DNA of 64,000 nucleotides from Harmothoe impar (GCA_947462335.1 OX381710.1:4402001-4466000); one strand, 5' to 3'. Positions 22,585-33,384 are shown, counted from the first letter of the stretch. Numbers and translations are program-made. The notes: generated by a model not told the origin, from the sequence alone.

Positions 22585-22705
22585 GGCTTTTGTCCAGAGC
22601 TTTTGTCCAGAGCTAGCTTTTCATCCAGATCTTTCATCCAGAGAGAGGGGGAGGCAGGGAGGCAGTGAGTCAAGGAGGGAAGGAGGCAAGGAGGCAGGCA
22701 GGGAT
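22585..22705 (+). repeat. TTGTCCAGAGC short repeats and GGAGGCA purine tract
   Basis: TTTTGTCCAGAGCT and TTTCATCCAGAG variants repeat at 22,585-22,640. They are followed by a purine tract of GGAGGCA/GGAGGGA units to 22,705. Confidence 0.6.
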
Positions 22706-22890
22706 GAATGATTATTTGATAGTCATGTAAACCTGGACGATGCAGCTATATGCAAGGGGTTGCATGAATTCTTCACTGCTTTACTGTGGCCATGTCAGTC
22801 TGTGGACAGGAAAGTAGTTGAATACTTCAATGATTTTGTGTAATCTCAATGTTCTTTGTACACAATGGGGCATAATCTCCTAATCTTTTA

Positions 22891-23139
22891 TTAACCCTTT
22901 ATGATTTTAGCCCGTGAGGGTCTTTATTCATGCATCATGAAGACAAAGGACACAGGTCAATAAGCCTTCAAAGATGGTTTAATACATTCATGCATCATGC
23001 CCTTGCCTGGTATGTTTCATGAATGCAGCTTTAGTAACATGCCAGTGCTGCATTCAACCATCATGCCAACCCCACATGGTTCACACTGACCCGAAGGACT
23101 GCTCTAACTTTTAGTGATATGCCTCTCTTACAGGGTTAA
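22891..23139. mobile_element. TTAA palindromic element, copy 1
   Basis: Bounded by TTAACCCTTTA on the left and ACAGGGTTAA on the right, about 249 bp. The interior has the family's CATGCATCATG and GCATTCAACCATCATGCC blocks. The TTAA ends followed by CCC fit a piggyBac-type non-autonomous element; this is inferred from the termini only. Confidence 0.6.
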
Positions 23140-23525
23140 ACAACTGTCCTGCCACTAAAGGGCAGATGTTGGTTTTAAAACCCAAGACCAGTAGGTTCAT
23201 CCCAGACATTAAGCAGATTAAGCCCTCTGAGGGAGATGACCCGAGGCCAAGGGGGCAATATCTATGAAATATTCAGATTGACATTATCAGCTTAGTTATC
23301 AGTGTTTTAAAAGCATCTGTATGATGTTCGTTAAAAGAAAGAGCGTCCTAATCCAACATCAGGGTGTGCTCTTCTACAAACAGAGGTCAGTGAGGTTTCA
23401 TCAGTGACTCCTTTTGGTGAAACCAGATGAAAAAGGTTCCTCTTTGTACATTTTCTTTGTCAAGTGTTTCTCCTCACCTTAACTTGCTTTTATCATAGCC
23501 CTGACCTGGTCATATGAACCAGATT

Positions 23526-23800
23526 GTACGGGGAGTGTTCATTTTTTAACAATAGGGGGCGGGTCAAAATCTTTTTGGGCCCCGCCCCCCCCCCCACAGG
23601 AGGGGTCGAATTTCTTTTGATCCCCTCCTCAGGCAAGTTGACCCCTTTGACCTGTAGCAATGTGCAAACATTTTTGCTGAAAAGGGGTGCAAGTTTTTTG
23701 GTCCTATCCCCTCTCAAGAGTCGTCCAATTCTTTTTTGGTCTCCACCCTTGAAGGGGTCTAAGATTGGTCCCCCCCTGAATCCACCAATCCCCCACCCCC
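23526..23800 (+). mobile_element. C/G-tract element fragment (GGGAGTGTTC end)
   Basis: It opens with GGGGAGTGTTCATTTTTTAA, the same terminus as the 4.08 kb element at 53,302. Alternating GGGGTCNAATTTTT-like lines and C runs follow. The matching right terminus is not visible. Apparent frames across it come from the G/C runs. Confidence 0.55.
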
Positions 23801-23942
23801 TGCTACATCAATGCATGCAGATTATACTGCTACAAACAGCTGTACATATTCATGCATCTTTCTGACAAAGGACATATCTAATTCAATCTGTATGCTGCCC
23901 TCAAAGGGAAGGTCATCATTTCAAGAAATTGATGATAGAAAG

Positions 23943-24200
23943 GTAACCCCTTAGGGACGCATGTCACTAAAAGATAACATTTGTCATCATGATGCACCAA
24001 TGCAGTCCTAGCAAGTTACTCCCTAGTGCTGCATCAGTGCTTCATGCCGACCCTTCAGGAGTGTCACAACCCCATAGGGTCGGCATGATGCTTGAATGCA
24101 GCCCTGGTGAGTTACTCGCCAGGGCTGCTTTCAAGTTTCATGTATCATGATGACCAATGGCATGATACCTAAACGAATCATGCCATCCTTAAAGGGTTAA
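23943..24200. mobile_element. TTAA palindromic element, copy 2
   Basis: Starts GTAACCCCTTAGGGACG and ends CCTTAAAGGGTTAA (258 bp). It contains two imperfect hairpins centred on GAGTTACTC-type cores. Each has GCAGCCCTGG-like arms and an outer CATCATGCC/GGCATGATG pair. This is one of the fuller copies. Confidence 0.65.
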
Positions 24201-24535
24201 ATGATATCTACAAGAACAGCTGCAATAAAAAAAAAATTATGAGGAGTGATTAGATACGTAGAGAGCTACAAGTACAAGACAGAATGTTGTCCTTCATTGG
24301 AGCTAGAACAGAACTAGAGCTTAACAAGCATGAATTGAAAAGTTCAACCAGCCACTCATGAAATGCCCATTAGTGTAGCACACAGAGGCTCGTGTCATGG
24401 ATACAGGTGCTCTGCCTGGGGCAATATCAAAATGAGGAACAGACACACGCAAGGGCAGGTTTCCAAAATAATAGATGGTGTTTCAGGTTGCCCTAGCCTA
24501 CGGGGCCGACTAAGTTAGTTTTTTATCATAAACCT

Positions 24536-24735
24536 NNNNNNNNNNNNNNNNNNNNNNNNNNNNNNNNNNNNNNNNNNNNNNNNNNNNNNNNNNNNNNNNN
24601 NNNNNNNNNNNNNNNNNNNNNNNNNNNNNNNNNNNNNNNNNNNNNNNNNNNNNNNNNNNNNNNNNNNNNNNNNNNNNNNNNNNNNNNNNNNNNNNNNNNN
24701 NNNNNNNNNNNNNNNNNNNNNNNNNNNNNNNNNNN
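24536..24735. other. Assembly gap (200 N)
   Basis: Exactly 200 unresolved bases. The flanks belong to unrelated sequence on the left and a TTAA palindromic element on the right, so the gap probably hides a repeat edge. Confidence 0.95.
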
Positions 24736-24761
24736 GTGTTTGTCATGGCAAGTCCTTTTGA

Positions 24762-24955
24762 TGATAAGGACGGCATGTTGCCAAAATATATTTGTTGTCA
24801 TGATGCACTACTGTAGTCCCGGAGAGTAACTTGCTGGCGCTGCCTTGGAGCATCATGCCGAACCTTTGGGAGTAACGAAACCATGTAGGGTCGGCGGATG
24901 CTCCAACGCAGTACTGGCAAGTTACTCGCCAGTGCTGCATCCATGTATTTACACA
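24762..24955. mobile_element. TTAA palindromic element, copy 3, truncated by the gap
   Basis: Contains AAGGACGGCATGTTGCC, TCATGATGCAC, a GAGTAACTTGC core and GTAGGGTCGGC, all family landmarks. The left terminus is lost near the N run. Confidence 0.55.
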
Positions 24956-25189
24956 AAAGCATAGTACATTGCTGCATTATACCACCATTCTAAAGATTAA
25001 TGTATGTATCTACATATATCCTGGTAAAAAAAACAAATCCACAAAAATAGCTATGGAGAATGCACGGAAGGTATGAGAGAAAAAGATGCCTTCCACCACC
25101 GGAAGTCAGAGCCACTCAGACACATGCATGCCGGGATCGTGCCTCCCTCTCTGTAGCAGAACGCCAGGCATTCCTGAAACTCCTGTAGT

Positions 25190-25935
25190 GGGGGGGGGGG
25201 GGGGGGTTCTCAAGCCTCTGTATCTACACGTTAACCCTTTAAAGCCGGCATGTCGTTATAATATGACATGTGTTGGCATCATGCACCAATGCAGCTCTGG
25301 TGAGTGACTCGCCTGTGCCGCATTGGTGCATCATGCCAGGCCCTGAAGCAGTGTCTGAACCCCATAGGGTCGTCATGATGCTTGAACGCCAGGCATTCCT
25401 CACACTGTAGGTACAGCAATGTATTGGGGTATGGACGTCTCTAGCCTCTGTATCTAACCTTTACCTCTTTAAGTGTGGCATTATGCATTAATGTATCATG
25501 CCTTTGGTCGTCATGATGCATTCCTGACGCTGCACGGACTGGGGCTTTCTCTAGCCTCTGTATCTACCTTTTTACCCTTTAAGGACGGCATCATGCATTA
25601 ATGTATCATGCCGTTTGGTGTATGATGCTTGAAGGCAGCCCTGGCAAGCAATTCGCTACAGCTGTATTCAAGCATGCTAACCCTTCAGGAGTGTCTCAAC
25701 CCCATAGGGTTGGCATGATGCAGCAATGCAGCATTGGTGCATCATGACGTCGGTCTTTAAAGGGTTAAGTGTGGCATCATGCATCAATGCATCATGCCGT
25801 TGGTCGTCATGATGCATTCCTGACGTGGCAGTACGGGGGCCTTCTCTACCCTCTGTATCTACCTTGTCACCCTTTAAGGACGGCATCATGCATTAATGCA
25901 TCATGCCTTTGGTCGTCATGATGACCTTAAAGGAG
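25190..25935. repeat. Nested cluster of TTAA palindromic elements and a ~110 bp CCTCTGTATCTAC repeat
   Basis: TTAACCCTTTAA starts at 25,231 and AAAGGGTTAA ends near 25,768. A leader, CCTCTGTATCTAC, precedes a CCCTTTAAG start four times (near 25,215, 25,447, 25,557, 25,850). Simple hairpins such as GGCATCATGCATT/AATGCATCATGCC (25,882-25,907, 12 of 13 paired) replace the longer stems in some units. The region looks like repeated insertion or unequal exchange among family members. Confidence 0.6.
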
Positions 25936-26022
25936 GTCTATAACTTCTGTTTGCTTCTTCCCCAACTTATAAACATGCTTCCCTCTCCTACATTCCGCCT
26001 ACATGCAGAAAGCTCACTCCAT

Positions 26023-26060
26023 TAACCCTTTATGGTCAGCATGAGGCTTCGATACACAGG
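26023..26060 (+). mobile_element. TTAA palindromic element fragment
   Basis: ATTAACCCTTTATGGTCAGC matches the family's left end. The rest is replaced by the adjacent microsatellite. Confidence 0.4.
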
Positions 26061-26084
26061 GTCAATATACAGTATGGAATGGTA

Positions 26085-26455
<371 letters not shown>

Positions 26456-26518
26456 TCCCATTTATAAATAGTTTCAGACCTGCATGTTCAATTTAATCAC
26501 ATTTATAAATATTCAATT

Positions 26519-26987
26519 TGTAGGGGCATGATATTACATATTAATCCCGTATACGGTATTTCCGGGTAACGTCTGTTTACTCGGCTTCTCTACCTGGAGC
26601 TAGTGCACACAGTTCCAGGGAGAGGGCGCAGGTTCTCTCCAGGTTACCGTGTGCCGCTCTCAGGTTGGCTGCCGACCCACCCACCTGGCCACGTGACCTA
26701 AGAGCCGGTGATTATATAAGACCCGTGTGTTTACCTGGAAGGGAGTCAGTGCAGGCCCGACTGACGATAGACTTCACTGTGTCCAACCGTGCGGACAGCG
26801 TTGTATACTAAGACAATACTGACCGTTTCCTATATCCATAGAAAAACCTGATTACCCTTGTGTATTGATTTCACACCGATCGTTCCCTTGTTGAGGAACC
26901 AAAGTTGTTTTTGTAATAAAATATTCTCGCACCTGGAAACTGCCGTTTTTGTTGTTCCTTAAACTAGAATAACTACGAACCACCACA
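26519..26987 (+). mobile_element. Solo LTR-like element
   Basis: The block begins TGTAGG and ends CCACCACA, with AATT on both sides as a possible 4 bp target duplication. It has the order expected of an LTR: an upstream region with CACGTG (26,690-26,695), TATATAAG at 26,713-26,720, then AATAAA at 26,915-26,920. The TATA-to-poly(A) spacing is about 200 bp. No internal retroelement coding sequence adjoins it, so a solo LTR is likely. The alternative is an ordinary promoter with a chance poly(A) signal. Confidence 0.55.
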
Positions 26988-27390
26988 AATTTAATCATAT
27001 TTAATTTGGTTCCAAACATGTTCGACAAATATCATGTCATGAGTGTCACACACTTCATGTTTGGAAATTCATTTTGATTCCGTTTTGGTGTATTCCCCAT
27101 TCCTCCCACAATGCAGTTCCCACCAGACTACGTGACCTTGATAATTGAAATATCGTCAATAATATTTTCCTCCCAGTACGATATCAGAAAGGCCTCCATC
27201 CGTGGAGGTATAAGAAGCACGTAGCAGCTAAAACCTGGTATCAACGTCTGGAAACATCCAAAAACAAGCCACAAGTTGATGTACGTGCCTGCCCTCAGCC
27301 CCCCTACTCCGCAATGCCATAAGTTAGTGTAGCTGCACAGCGAGATAAACTGTAGCTGCACAGTATAAAAGGGGGTATGTTTGGTTTCCA

Positions 27391-27692
27391 GTATCATATA
27401 CTGTACAGCTACACTTACCTACTGTAGAATACCACTAACAGGATATCATGGGTTCGAGCCTAACTTTGGCACAATGAGAAATAAGGGTTTCTTATATTTT
27501 TCTTTAAGCCAGATTGCATGCATTTCCACCTATATTGACATTGAAATTTTAGCTAGTGAACATTTGAATATGCGCATGTGTATAATTTAGATTTTCTATA
27601 GATAAACAATAGTAGTGCCTATTGTGCCAAGGTGGGATCCTCTGTGTGTGGTGTTCTACAGTAGGTGAGTGCAGCTGTACAGTATATGATAC
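27391..27692. mobile_element. Fold-back element with 45 bp arms
   Basis: Arms 27,391-27,435 and 27,648-27,692 are inverse complements at 42 of 45 positions, around a ~210 bp loop. The arm core is ATATACTGTACAGCT. Partial arm-like pieces (GTAGCTGCACAG) also occur at 27,320-27,365. It has no coding capacity. Confidence 0.7.
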
Positions 27693-27755
27693 AGCTACAG
27701 TGCTTACTTCTAACAGTGCACACGCCCGTCTGCCACACTCCCAACCTCCGCTACT

Positions 27756-27974
27756 ATAACCCTGTAAGGGCGACGTAATGCTGTTGTGCATTATGCCCTT
27801 GGTCGTCATCATGCATGAATGCAGCACTGGCGAGTGACTCGCCAGTGCTGCATTCAAGGATCATGACGACCATACTGGGTTGATACACTCTTGACTGGTC
27901 GGCATGATGCACCAATGCATGAGTCACTTCTTTATGTGTTGCATTAGTGCATCATGCTGCCCCTACAGGGTTAA
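27756..27974. mobile_element. TTAA palindromic element, copy 5
   Basis: Runs from ATAACCCTGTAAGGG to CTACAGGGTTAA. It holds the clearest hairpin of the family: arms 27,800-27,834 and 27,838-27,872, paired at about 32 of 35 positions around TGA. A second, weaker stem follows at 27,898-27,955. Confidence 0.7.
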
Positions 27975-27994
27975 TATCCTGTTCACCTTTTGTG

Positions 27995-28170
27995 CTGCGT
28001 CAGTACGGCGTCGGTATGACGTCCCTGTGACGTCCCTGTGACGTCACGTCGCGCCCCCTAGCGGCACCTGCCGGCACCTGGCCGTGGGAACGCGCGGTGG
28101 GTCACGTGGTTCGTGTCAGTGGCGCTAGGTGGCGGGTCGGGGCGTGCACCGCGCATGCGTGCTGCCGGCA
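27995..28170. promoter_or_regulatory. CpG-rich promoter-like stretch
   Basis: Locally GC- and CpG-rich in otherwise AT-rich DNA. It has a repeated GTGACGTCCCT unit ending in a full CRE, TGACGTCA (28,039-28,046). CACGTG lies at 28,103-28,108 and an NRF1-like CGCGCATGCGT at 28,150-28,160. These motifs together are typical of housekeeping promoters. No first exon can be identified on either strand. Confidence 0.5.
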
Positions 28171-28318
28171 TTCCCAGAGTGCCCTGCGTGCTTTTTGTGT
28201 GGGCTGCTACCTACCCCGGTAGGTGTAGGTAGGTGAGGGTGGGCACTGGGGTGGGGATGCACTGAGGTTTTTGTAGGGGTAGGGTGGGTGGGGCAGTGGT
28301 GTAGGTTTTTGTGTGGGT

Positions 28319-28560
28319 TCTAAGGGAATGATCATTTTTGATAACAGAAGGGGGCAAACAATCGACCCGGAGGAGGAAGGGGGGGATCAAAGTTCAACCC
28401 CTCGTCGGGGAAGGGCGGGGGGGGGGGCTGGTTGCAAGTTGCTACATTTAAAAAGGGTGCGTATAGAGACAAGTTTCAACCCGTCCGAGGGGAGGGGGTA
28501 AAAATGCTGACTCCTAGCTCAGACCCAAAAAATCCCCCCCCCTTCATCTTGGGCCTGACT
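28319..28560 (+). mobile_element. C/G-tract element fragment
   Basis: Starts TAAGGGAATGATCATTTTTG, a diverged form of the GGGAGTGTTCATTTTTT terminus with a preceding TAA. G-rich lines with AAGTT(C/G)(A/C)A spacers follow. The overlapping short open frames are by-products. Confidence 0.45.
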
Positions 28561-28659
28561 GTGGAAGAAGCCAGCAGAACTAAGGATGATAGGACTGTAT
28601 TAAAACAAGGACTATGTTAACATAATCAGTACTATTTTTATAGTCACTCTTTATATAAT

Positions 28660-28840
28660 CACATGTATCAAATCCCTTAAGGAAATTGAATGTATATATA
28701 TGTATCATGATCAACATCTTCTGATACACATAAACATTAGCTGCATTACACGAACAGGGCCTGGCGCCGTGTAAAAGAGGATAAATAACAGAATTAACAA
28801 ACAACAGACAAACCCCACTCCCATCGTTAACAAATGAGTA
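28660..28840 (-). repeat. GGGCCAGGCCCTG-family repeat, copy 1
   Basis: On the minus strand this matches 36,806-36,960: a GCATTACA...GGCCAGGCCCTGTTC...AATGCAGC block followed by CTTCTGATA and ATTTCCTTAAGGGAT-like sequence. A third, shorter copy lies at 43,615-43,690. Confidence 0.6.
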
Positions 28841-29039
28841 CTCCATAAAGGTCGGTGGGGAGATGGCATGTTTTGTAGGTAGGGCAGTGGTGTGTGTTTT
28901 GTGTGGGTAGTCGGGGTAGGTAAGGAGATGGTATATGGCCTGAGAACATTGTAACCTGTGGCAGCGTGTGAATCTGTGTTTTTTGTTGTGGTTAAGGTGG
29001 ATGGTGGTCTATGAGCACCAGGGGTATGGAACAGATCTA

Positions 29040-29102
29040 TTCTGACAGACAGTGCCAGGTAGTAGTAAAGTAACGTAACGTAAAGTAAAGTAAAAGTAAT
29101 TT
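29040..29102 (+). repeat. AAAGTAACGTA short tandem repeat
   Basis: AGTAAAGTAACGTAACGTAA and further AAAGTA units form a short degenerate array; no other feature. Confidence 0.6.
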
Positions 29103-29139
29103 CCAAACCAGCTACTCATGATACCACTTTGCACTTTGA

Positions 29140-29865
29140 AGAAGAGGACATTTAAAATGACCCATGGAACTAATGTCTGCATTTCAGGCTACCCGATCCT
29201 ACTGAAATTGCCAACCTCAGATATTTAGAAGGTACCCTTAGGCTTAAATGAAGAAATTCAGCCAAGAGGCTTTTCGAGAACAGTGGCTATTGATGAGAAT
29301 AATGATCGCAGTGCTTCTACATGGGTAAAAACCGACATGTGTGACACAGCGACACGAAGGTTTAAAAAAATCGACACATGCCACATGACTTTTTTTTAAA
29401 GGTTTTAGTACATTCTCTATATATATAAAAATTAACATGGCAACCCAGACTTCTGGCTAAAAATCGACACGGTGACATGGTCATGCACTGGTACATCTCA
29501 TTCATAAGTTTGTGACGTGTTATGAAAGACCTCCCTCACAATGCAACCTGAACCGTCCTTTTTAGGCCTAACTCAGGTAGCTCTTGGCTTTGTTGTTTCT
29601 TCCTATACTGAATGTCACCGTACCAGCATCGTCCATAGACATGGGTTCTATAGCGCTGCATACTGCGCATCAAGGCATGTTTAACATGCAATACAGCCAC
29701 TTATAACATGCACATTTATATTTTAGATGTATAAAGATATGTCTGTAGAATTGTGCTTTTCTTTTACTTGGGTTTCCGCCCAGGATACCATCTCAAGGAC
29801 ATGCCATGACATATAGGTACATTCACCTAACAGGGACATCAAGACAGGATAAAGAAGCCATGGAA
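29140..29865 (+). repeat. ~0.75 kb tandem duplication, unit 1
   Basis: The whole unit is repeated in the next ~790 bp, starting from AAAATGACCCATG (29,155 and 29,887) and ending with the TTTCCGCCCAGGATACCATC block (29,772 and 30,581). Similarity is high throughout. Unit 1 lacks a ~65 bp insert that unit 2 carries after CCTCCCTCAC. Confidence 0.75.
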
Positions 29866-29874
29866 CTGTTTTAA

Positions 29875-30665
29875 TAACTACTGACATTAAAATGACCCAT
29901 GTATCTAAACTTGTGTTTCAGGCTACCCAATCCTACTGATGTGGCCAAACTCAGATATTTCCCAGGTACTTTAAGTAGCAAGAAATCCAGCCAAGAGGCT
30001 TTTCCAGAACAGTCGCTATTGATGATAATAATGATCTCAGTGCTTCTACATGAGTAAAAAACGACACATGCAACACAGCGACACAAGGGTTTAAAAAAAT
30101 CGACACGTGCCACATGGCGGACACAGACTTTTTCAATAGTCCTAGTACATTCTATATATATATAAATCGACACAGCCATCTGGCTAAAAATCGACACGGC
30201 GACATGGTCAAAAATCTGGGAACCCATGTACTAGTACATCTCATTCATGAGTTTGTGACGTGTTATGAAAGACCTCCCTCACTGCCTGACTCTCAGGTGA
30301 GGGTAGTTATAGCTACAATGACTCTCACTTTTCTGTGTGTGCACCATGCAACCTGAAACCGTCCTTTTTAGGCCTAACTGAGGTAGTTCTTGGCTTTGTG
30401 CTTCTTCCTATACTGAATGTCACCGTACCAGCATCGTCTATAGACATGGGTTCTATAGGGCTACACATACTTGGCATCAAGGCATGTTTAACATGCAATA
30501 CAGCCACTTAGAACATGCACATTTATATTTTATATGTATAGAGATATGTCTGTATTAATTGTGCTTTTCTTTTACTTGGGTTTCCGCCCAGGATACCATC
30601 TAAAGGACATGCCATGACATATAGGTGCATTCACCTATAGGTGCATTCACCTAACAGGAACATCT
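29875..30665 (+). repeat. ~0.75 kb tandem duplication, unit 2
   Basis: Partner of unit 1. Its extra segment (about 30,284-30,347, GGTGAGGGTAGTT...TGACTCTCAC) resembles 7,700-7,760, where CTTTCGGGTGAGAGTGG and CTGACTTTTCTG occur. The insert therefore seems to be a dispersed repeat fragment. Short open frames on the minus strand are not conserved between units. Confidence 0.7.
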
Positions 30666-31280
30666 CCGAGCGGTTGAATAGATACAAAATATAGAACACC
30701 AGAGGTTGGGTAAAGGAACACAGAAACCATAGAACTGTCTCAATACCTTCTGGGATCCCATTCAGAAAGTCACACATACGTAGGCAATTTATCACATGAT
30801 GAAACCTATTTCTTCACGTGATCCTTGGAAATCGTTCAAAAGAAGTCCTGCTGAAATATATAAAACAGCATATGTAAATAATTGACTTTCACGAGTACCC
30901 TCTTCAATAGAAAATATTTCCCTATTGACCGAAATATCATTATGACGATTGACGAAACTGTTCCAAAAGAGCAGCCTTGTAAGGGTAAGCAAAAGAAACA
31001 CGTGACAGATTATCAGCAATGCAATCTTCTGTGTCAGTGCAATTCTGAATTCAATTTTAAAAATTAAGCCTATAAGGTCACATGTAAAACGGAATGGCGG
31101 CCGTGTCTTTACATTGTGAGCATTCAATTTACATTTTGAAAAGAAGAGTTCATACCATGAGAAAAATCTTTCTAGGATAACAAAACATGATGAATAAACC
31201 GTGGTATGAGCAAATTAATAAATGCCTTGGCCATCAATTAATCCCATACTAACGGCATGTGACTCACTGTGAGTGGGCAG
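30666..31280. other. Non-coding, nothing recognised
   Basis: A 111-codon minus-strand frame (30,792-31,127) is hydrophobic but resembles no family and is AT-composition driven. No other content seen. Confidence 0.4.
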
Positions 31281-31423
31281 GGGCGGGGGGGGGGGGGATA
31301 GTTGAGGTGGACAGGGACAGAGGTCTGTGTCCGACGGTCAGCGCCCCTACCTGGTCACGTGGTCACGTGGTCATCTGTTAGTCTGAAACAGGCAACCACC
31401 CCACCTGGGTCCTATCCGCTGCT

Positions 31424-31628
31424 TTAACCCTTTAAGGACGGATGTCGCTAAAAGATGACACTTGTCGTCATGATGCACCAATGCAACTGGGCTCGTAACT
31501 CGCCAGTGCTGCATTGGTGCATCATGCCGGCCCTTTGGGAGTGTCTCTATACCTTAGGGTCGGCATGATGCGTGAATGCAGCGAGTCACTCGCCAGGACT
31601 GGATTCATGCATCCTGACATCATGTTAA
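31424..31628. mobile_element. TTAA palindromic element, copy 6
   Basis: Begins TTTAACCCTTTAAGGACGG and contains two stems: TCATGATGCACCAATGCA with its inverse, and GATGCGTGAATGCAGCG with its inverse. It ends near ATCATGTTAA. Two CACGTG sites (31,356 and 31,364) lie just outside its left end. Confidence 0.65.
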
Positions 31629-31719
31629 TGTACATGTATATAGTACACTTTTATTTTGATGGAAATACCTGAATTAATACATGTACTCTTCAAACTCAAA
31701 CTCAATTAGAATACTCTTT

Positions 31720-31900
31720 ATAATCACGATGCTTGAATTCATCCCTGATGAGTAACTCGTTAGGGCTGTAACCATGCATGATGCTGACCTTGCATTAAAC
31801 CCATAGGGTCAGTATGATGTATGGATGCAGAACTGTGGGGTTACTCATCAGGGTCGCAGTCAAGCATCAGCATGATGAAAGGCATGATGCACTAGAGTAG
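31720..31900. mobile_element. TTAA palindromic element, copy 7, degraded
   Basis: Holds GATGAGTAACTCGTTAGGGC, CATAGGGTCAGTATGATG and GTTACTCATCAGGG landmarks. Terminal CCCTTTAA motifs are not preserved. Confidence 0.5.
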
Positions 31901-32014
31901 CTCGTGCTTTTTAAAGTGCAAGACCCCCCTCCCTCCCATCCCAGCCTACTCTCTCGACTTCCTCTCACTGGACTACGGAACCATTTGGGAAGGTCGTACA
32001 AGCTATTAATTATC

Positions 32015-32232
32015 TTTACACTTTAAGGACGGCACAATGCCCTTGGTGGTCATTTTGCTCGAATGCTGCCCTGGCAAGTAACTTGCCAGGGCTGCATTTA
32101 AGTATAATGCCGCCCCTTCAGGTTGAGACACTCCCAAAGGGTCGGCATGATGCAGCACCAGCGAGTTACTCACCAGGGCTACATTGATGCATCATGCTGA
32201 CAATTGTTTAGCGACATGCCAACCTTAAAGGT
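32015..32232. mobile_element. TTAA palindromic element, copy 8
   Basis: From CACTTTAAGGACGGCAC to CATGCCAACCTTAAAGG. It has two stems around CAAGTAACTTGCC and GCGAGTTACTCACC. The outer TTAA is eroded at both ends. Confidence 0.6.
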
Positions 32233-32457
32233 TCAGGTTTAGGTTTTTTGTGATTTTTTCTAGGTTTTTACAAATTCTTTCAAGAATAACAAGCTCCCAG
32301 TGACCTCAGAGGCCTGAATAATTGATTAACTTTAGATTATGGCTTTTTAAGAGGAATATCCACAACTTCTTGATATTCCTAGGCAATGGAGGAATTATTG
32401 AGTCATTCTGTGAGACACGGGTCGATTTGTCGATTCGCGACTCATTCCTGGTACTCT

Positions 32458-32550
32458 CTATGTTAAAAAAAAATTAGAAAAATCCGACCTACCTACCCTA
32501 GAAATTTTGACCATGTTGCCTGAATCACACCTTTTTCTTTTTGGCCTTAA
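32458..32550 (-). mobile_element. TAAGGCC-family element fragment
   Basis: GACCTACCTACCCTAGAAAT, CCATGTTGCCTGAATCACAC and the terminal TTTGGCCTTA equal the right end of the 45,524-45,834 element. The left half is missing. Confidence 0.6.
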
Positions 32551-32640
32551 GTTACTATGTAGGATAGATGGCATGGAGCAGGTATCTGGAGAGCAGGCGG
32601 CGGGCTGTGAGGCCTAGGGGAGGTATGGGGGTTTGGGAGA

Positions 32641-32938
32641 TGGGTTGATCTATGACTGAGGCTGTGTCTCATGAGATTGTAACAATTGAAACGCCTTTGA
32701 CCGAGTGTAGTCTTTGCAGAAATGGGTACGATACACACGGAAATACTGGGAAAATGTTAAATGCATATTTTAACACTATATCGTACAAATTTCCCTGCAT
32801 TTCTGTCTACATAGCCCCCATACATAGCTTGCTGGTCAAAGACTAGACCGGTCAAAGACTACATCTGGTCAAAGACTACACCCGGTCAAAGGTGTTTTAC
32901 AATCTTATGAAACACTTCATGGGTTGATCTATGACTGA
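32641..32938. mobile_element. Inverted-repeat element flanked by a 19 bp direct repeat
   Basis: The direct repeat TGGGTTGATCTATGACTGA is identical at 32,641-32,659 and 32,920-32,938. Between the copies, the two ends are inverted: GTGTCTCATGAGATTGTAA near the left pairs with the right end, and the CCTTTGACCG/AGTGTAGTCTTTG blocks pair as well, with one ~7-base gap. The right end also carries four tandem GGTCAAAGACTA-type units. It is non-coding. Confidence 0.65.
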
Positions 32939-32944
32939 ACGCTA

Positions 32945-33345
32945 AAGCACGTTGTATTCCCGGTTTGATTTATCACTGCGGTACTGTGTTGAGCAACTGT
33001 ACAGATCTGTCTACTGCTATTTTCTCGAATTCAACACCACTTCCACTCATCCTGTTCTCTCATAAAGAAGAAAACAACCTATATATCATATCATGTGTAT
33101 TAACCTACCCCTGGTCTAACAATGGCCATTAGTCCTACATGTAGTAAAAAAAGGTTTAACCATGTAATCTTTATAATGGCTATGGTTTAATTGCTTTTAT
33201 TAATTTCCGCCCATCGGAACAGAAGCTGGTGTATGTACAATAGGACCTATCAGGTCAATCATACCTGCCAGGGTAAATAAATGAAATATAAGCAAACTGA
33301 TTTATCTTGTTGTCTTGTCCAGAGTCTGAATGCGCTTTATAATAG
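32945..33345. other. Non-coding, nothing recognised
   Basis: AT-rich filler between elements; no frames or repeats supported. Confidence 0.4.
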
Positions 33346-33384
33346 CTTTGTATGTACATATTTCTCCCCTGCTTTCTTCCGCTG

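Noticed and set aside
24510..24801. Frames running through unknown residues
   Set aside because: They cross the 200 N gap and have no real sequence behind them.
27440..27470. GGGTTCGAGCC resembling a tRNA T-loop
   Set aside because: It lies inside the fold-back element and no other tRNA part is present.
30792..31127. 111-codon minus-strand frame with hydrophobic stretch
   Set aside because: No family resemblance, AT-biased codons, and no supporting promoter or splice context.
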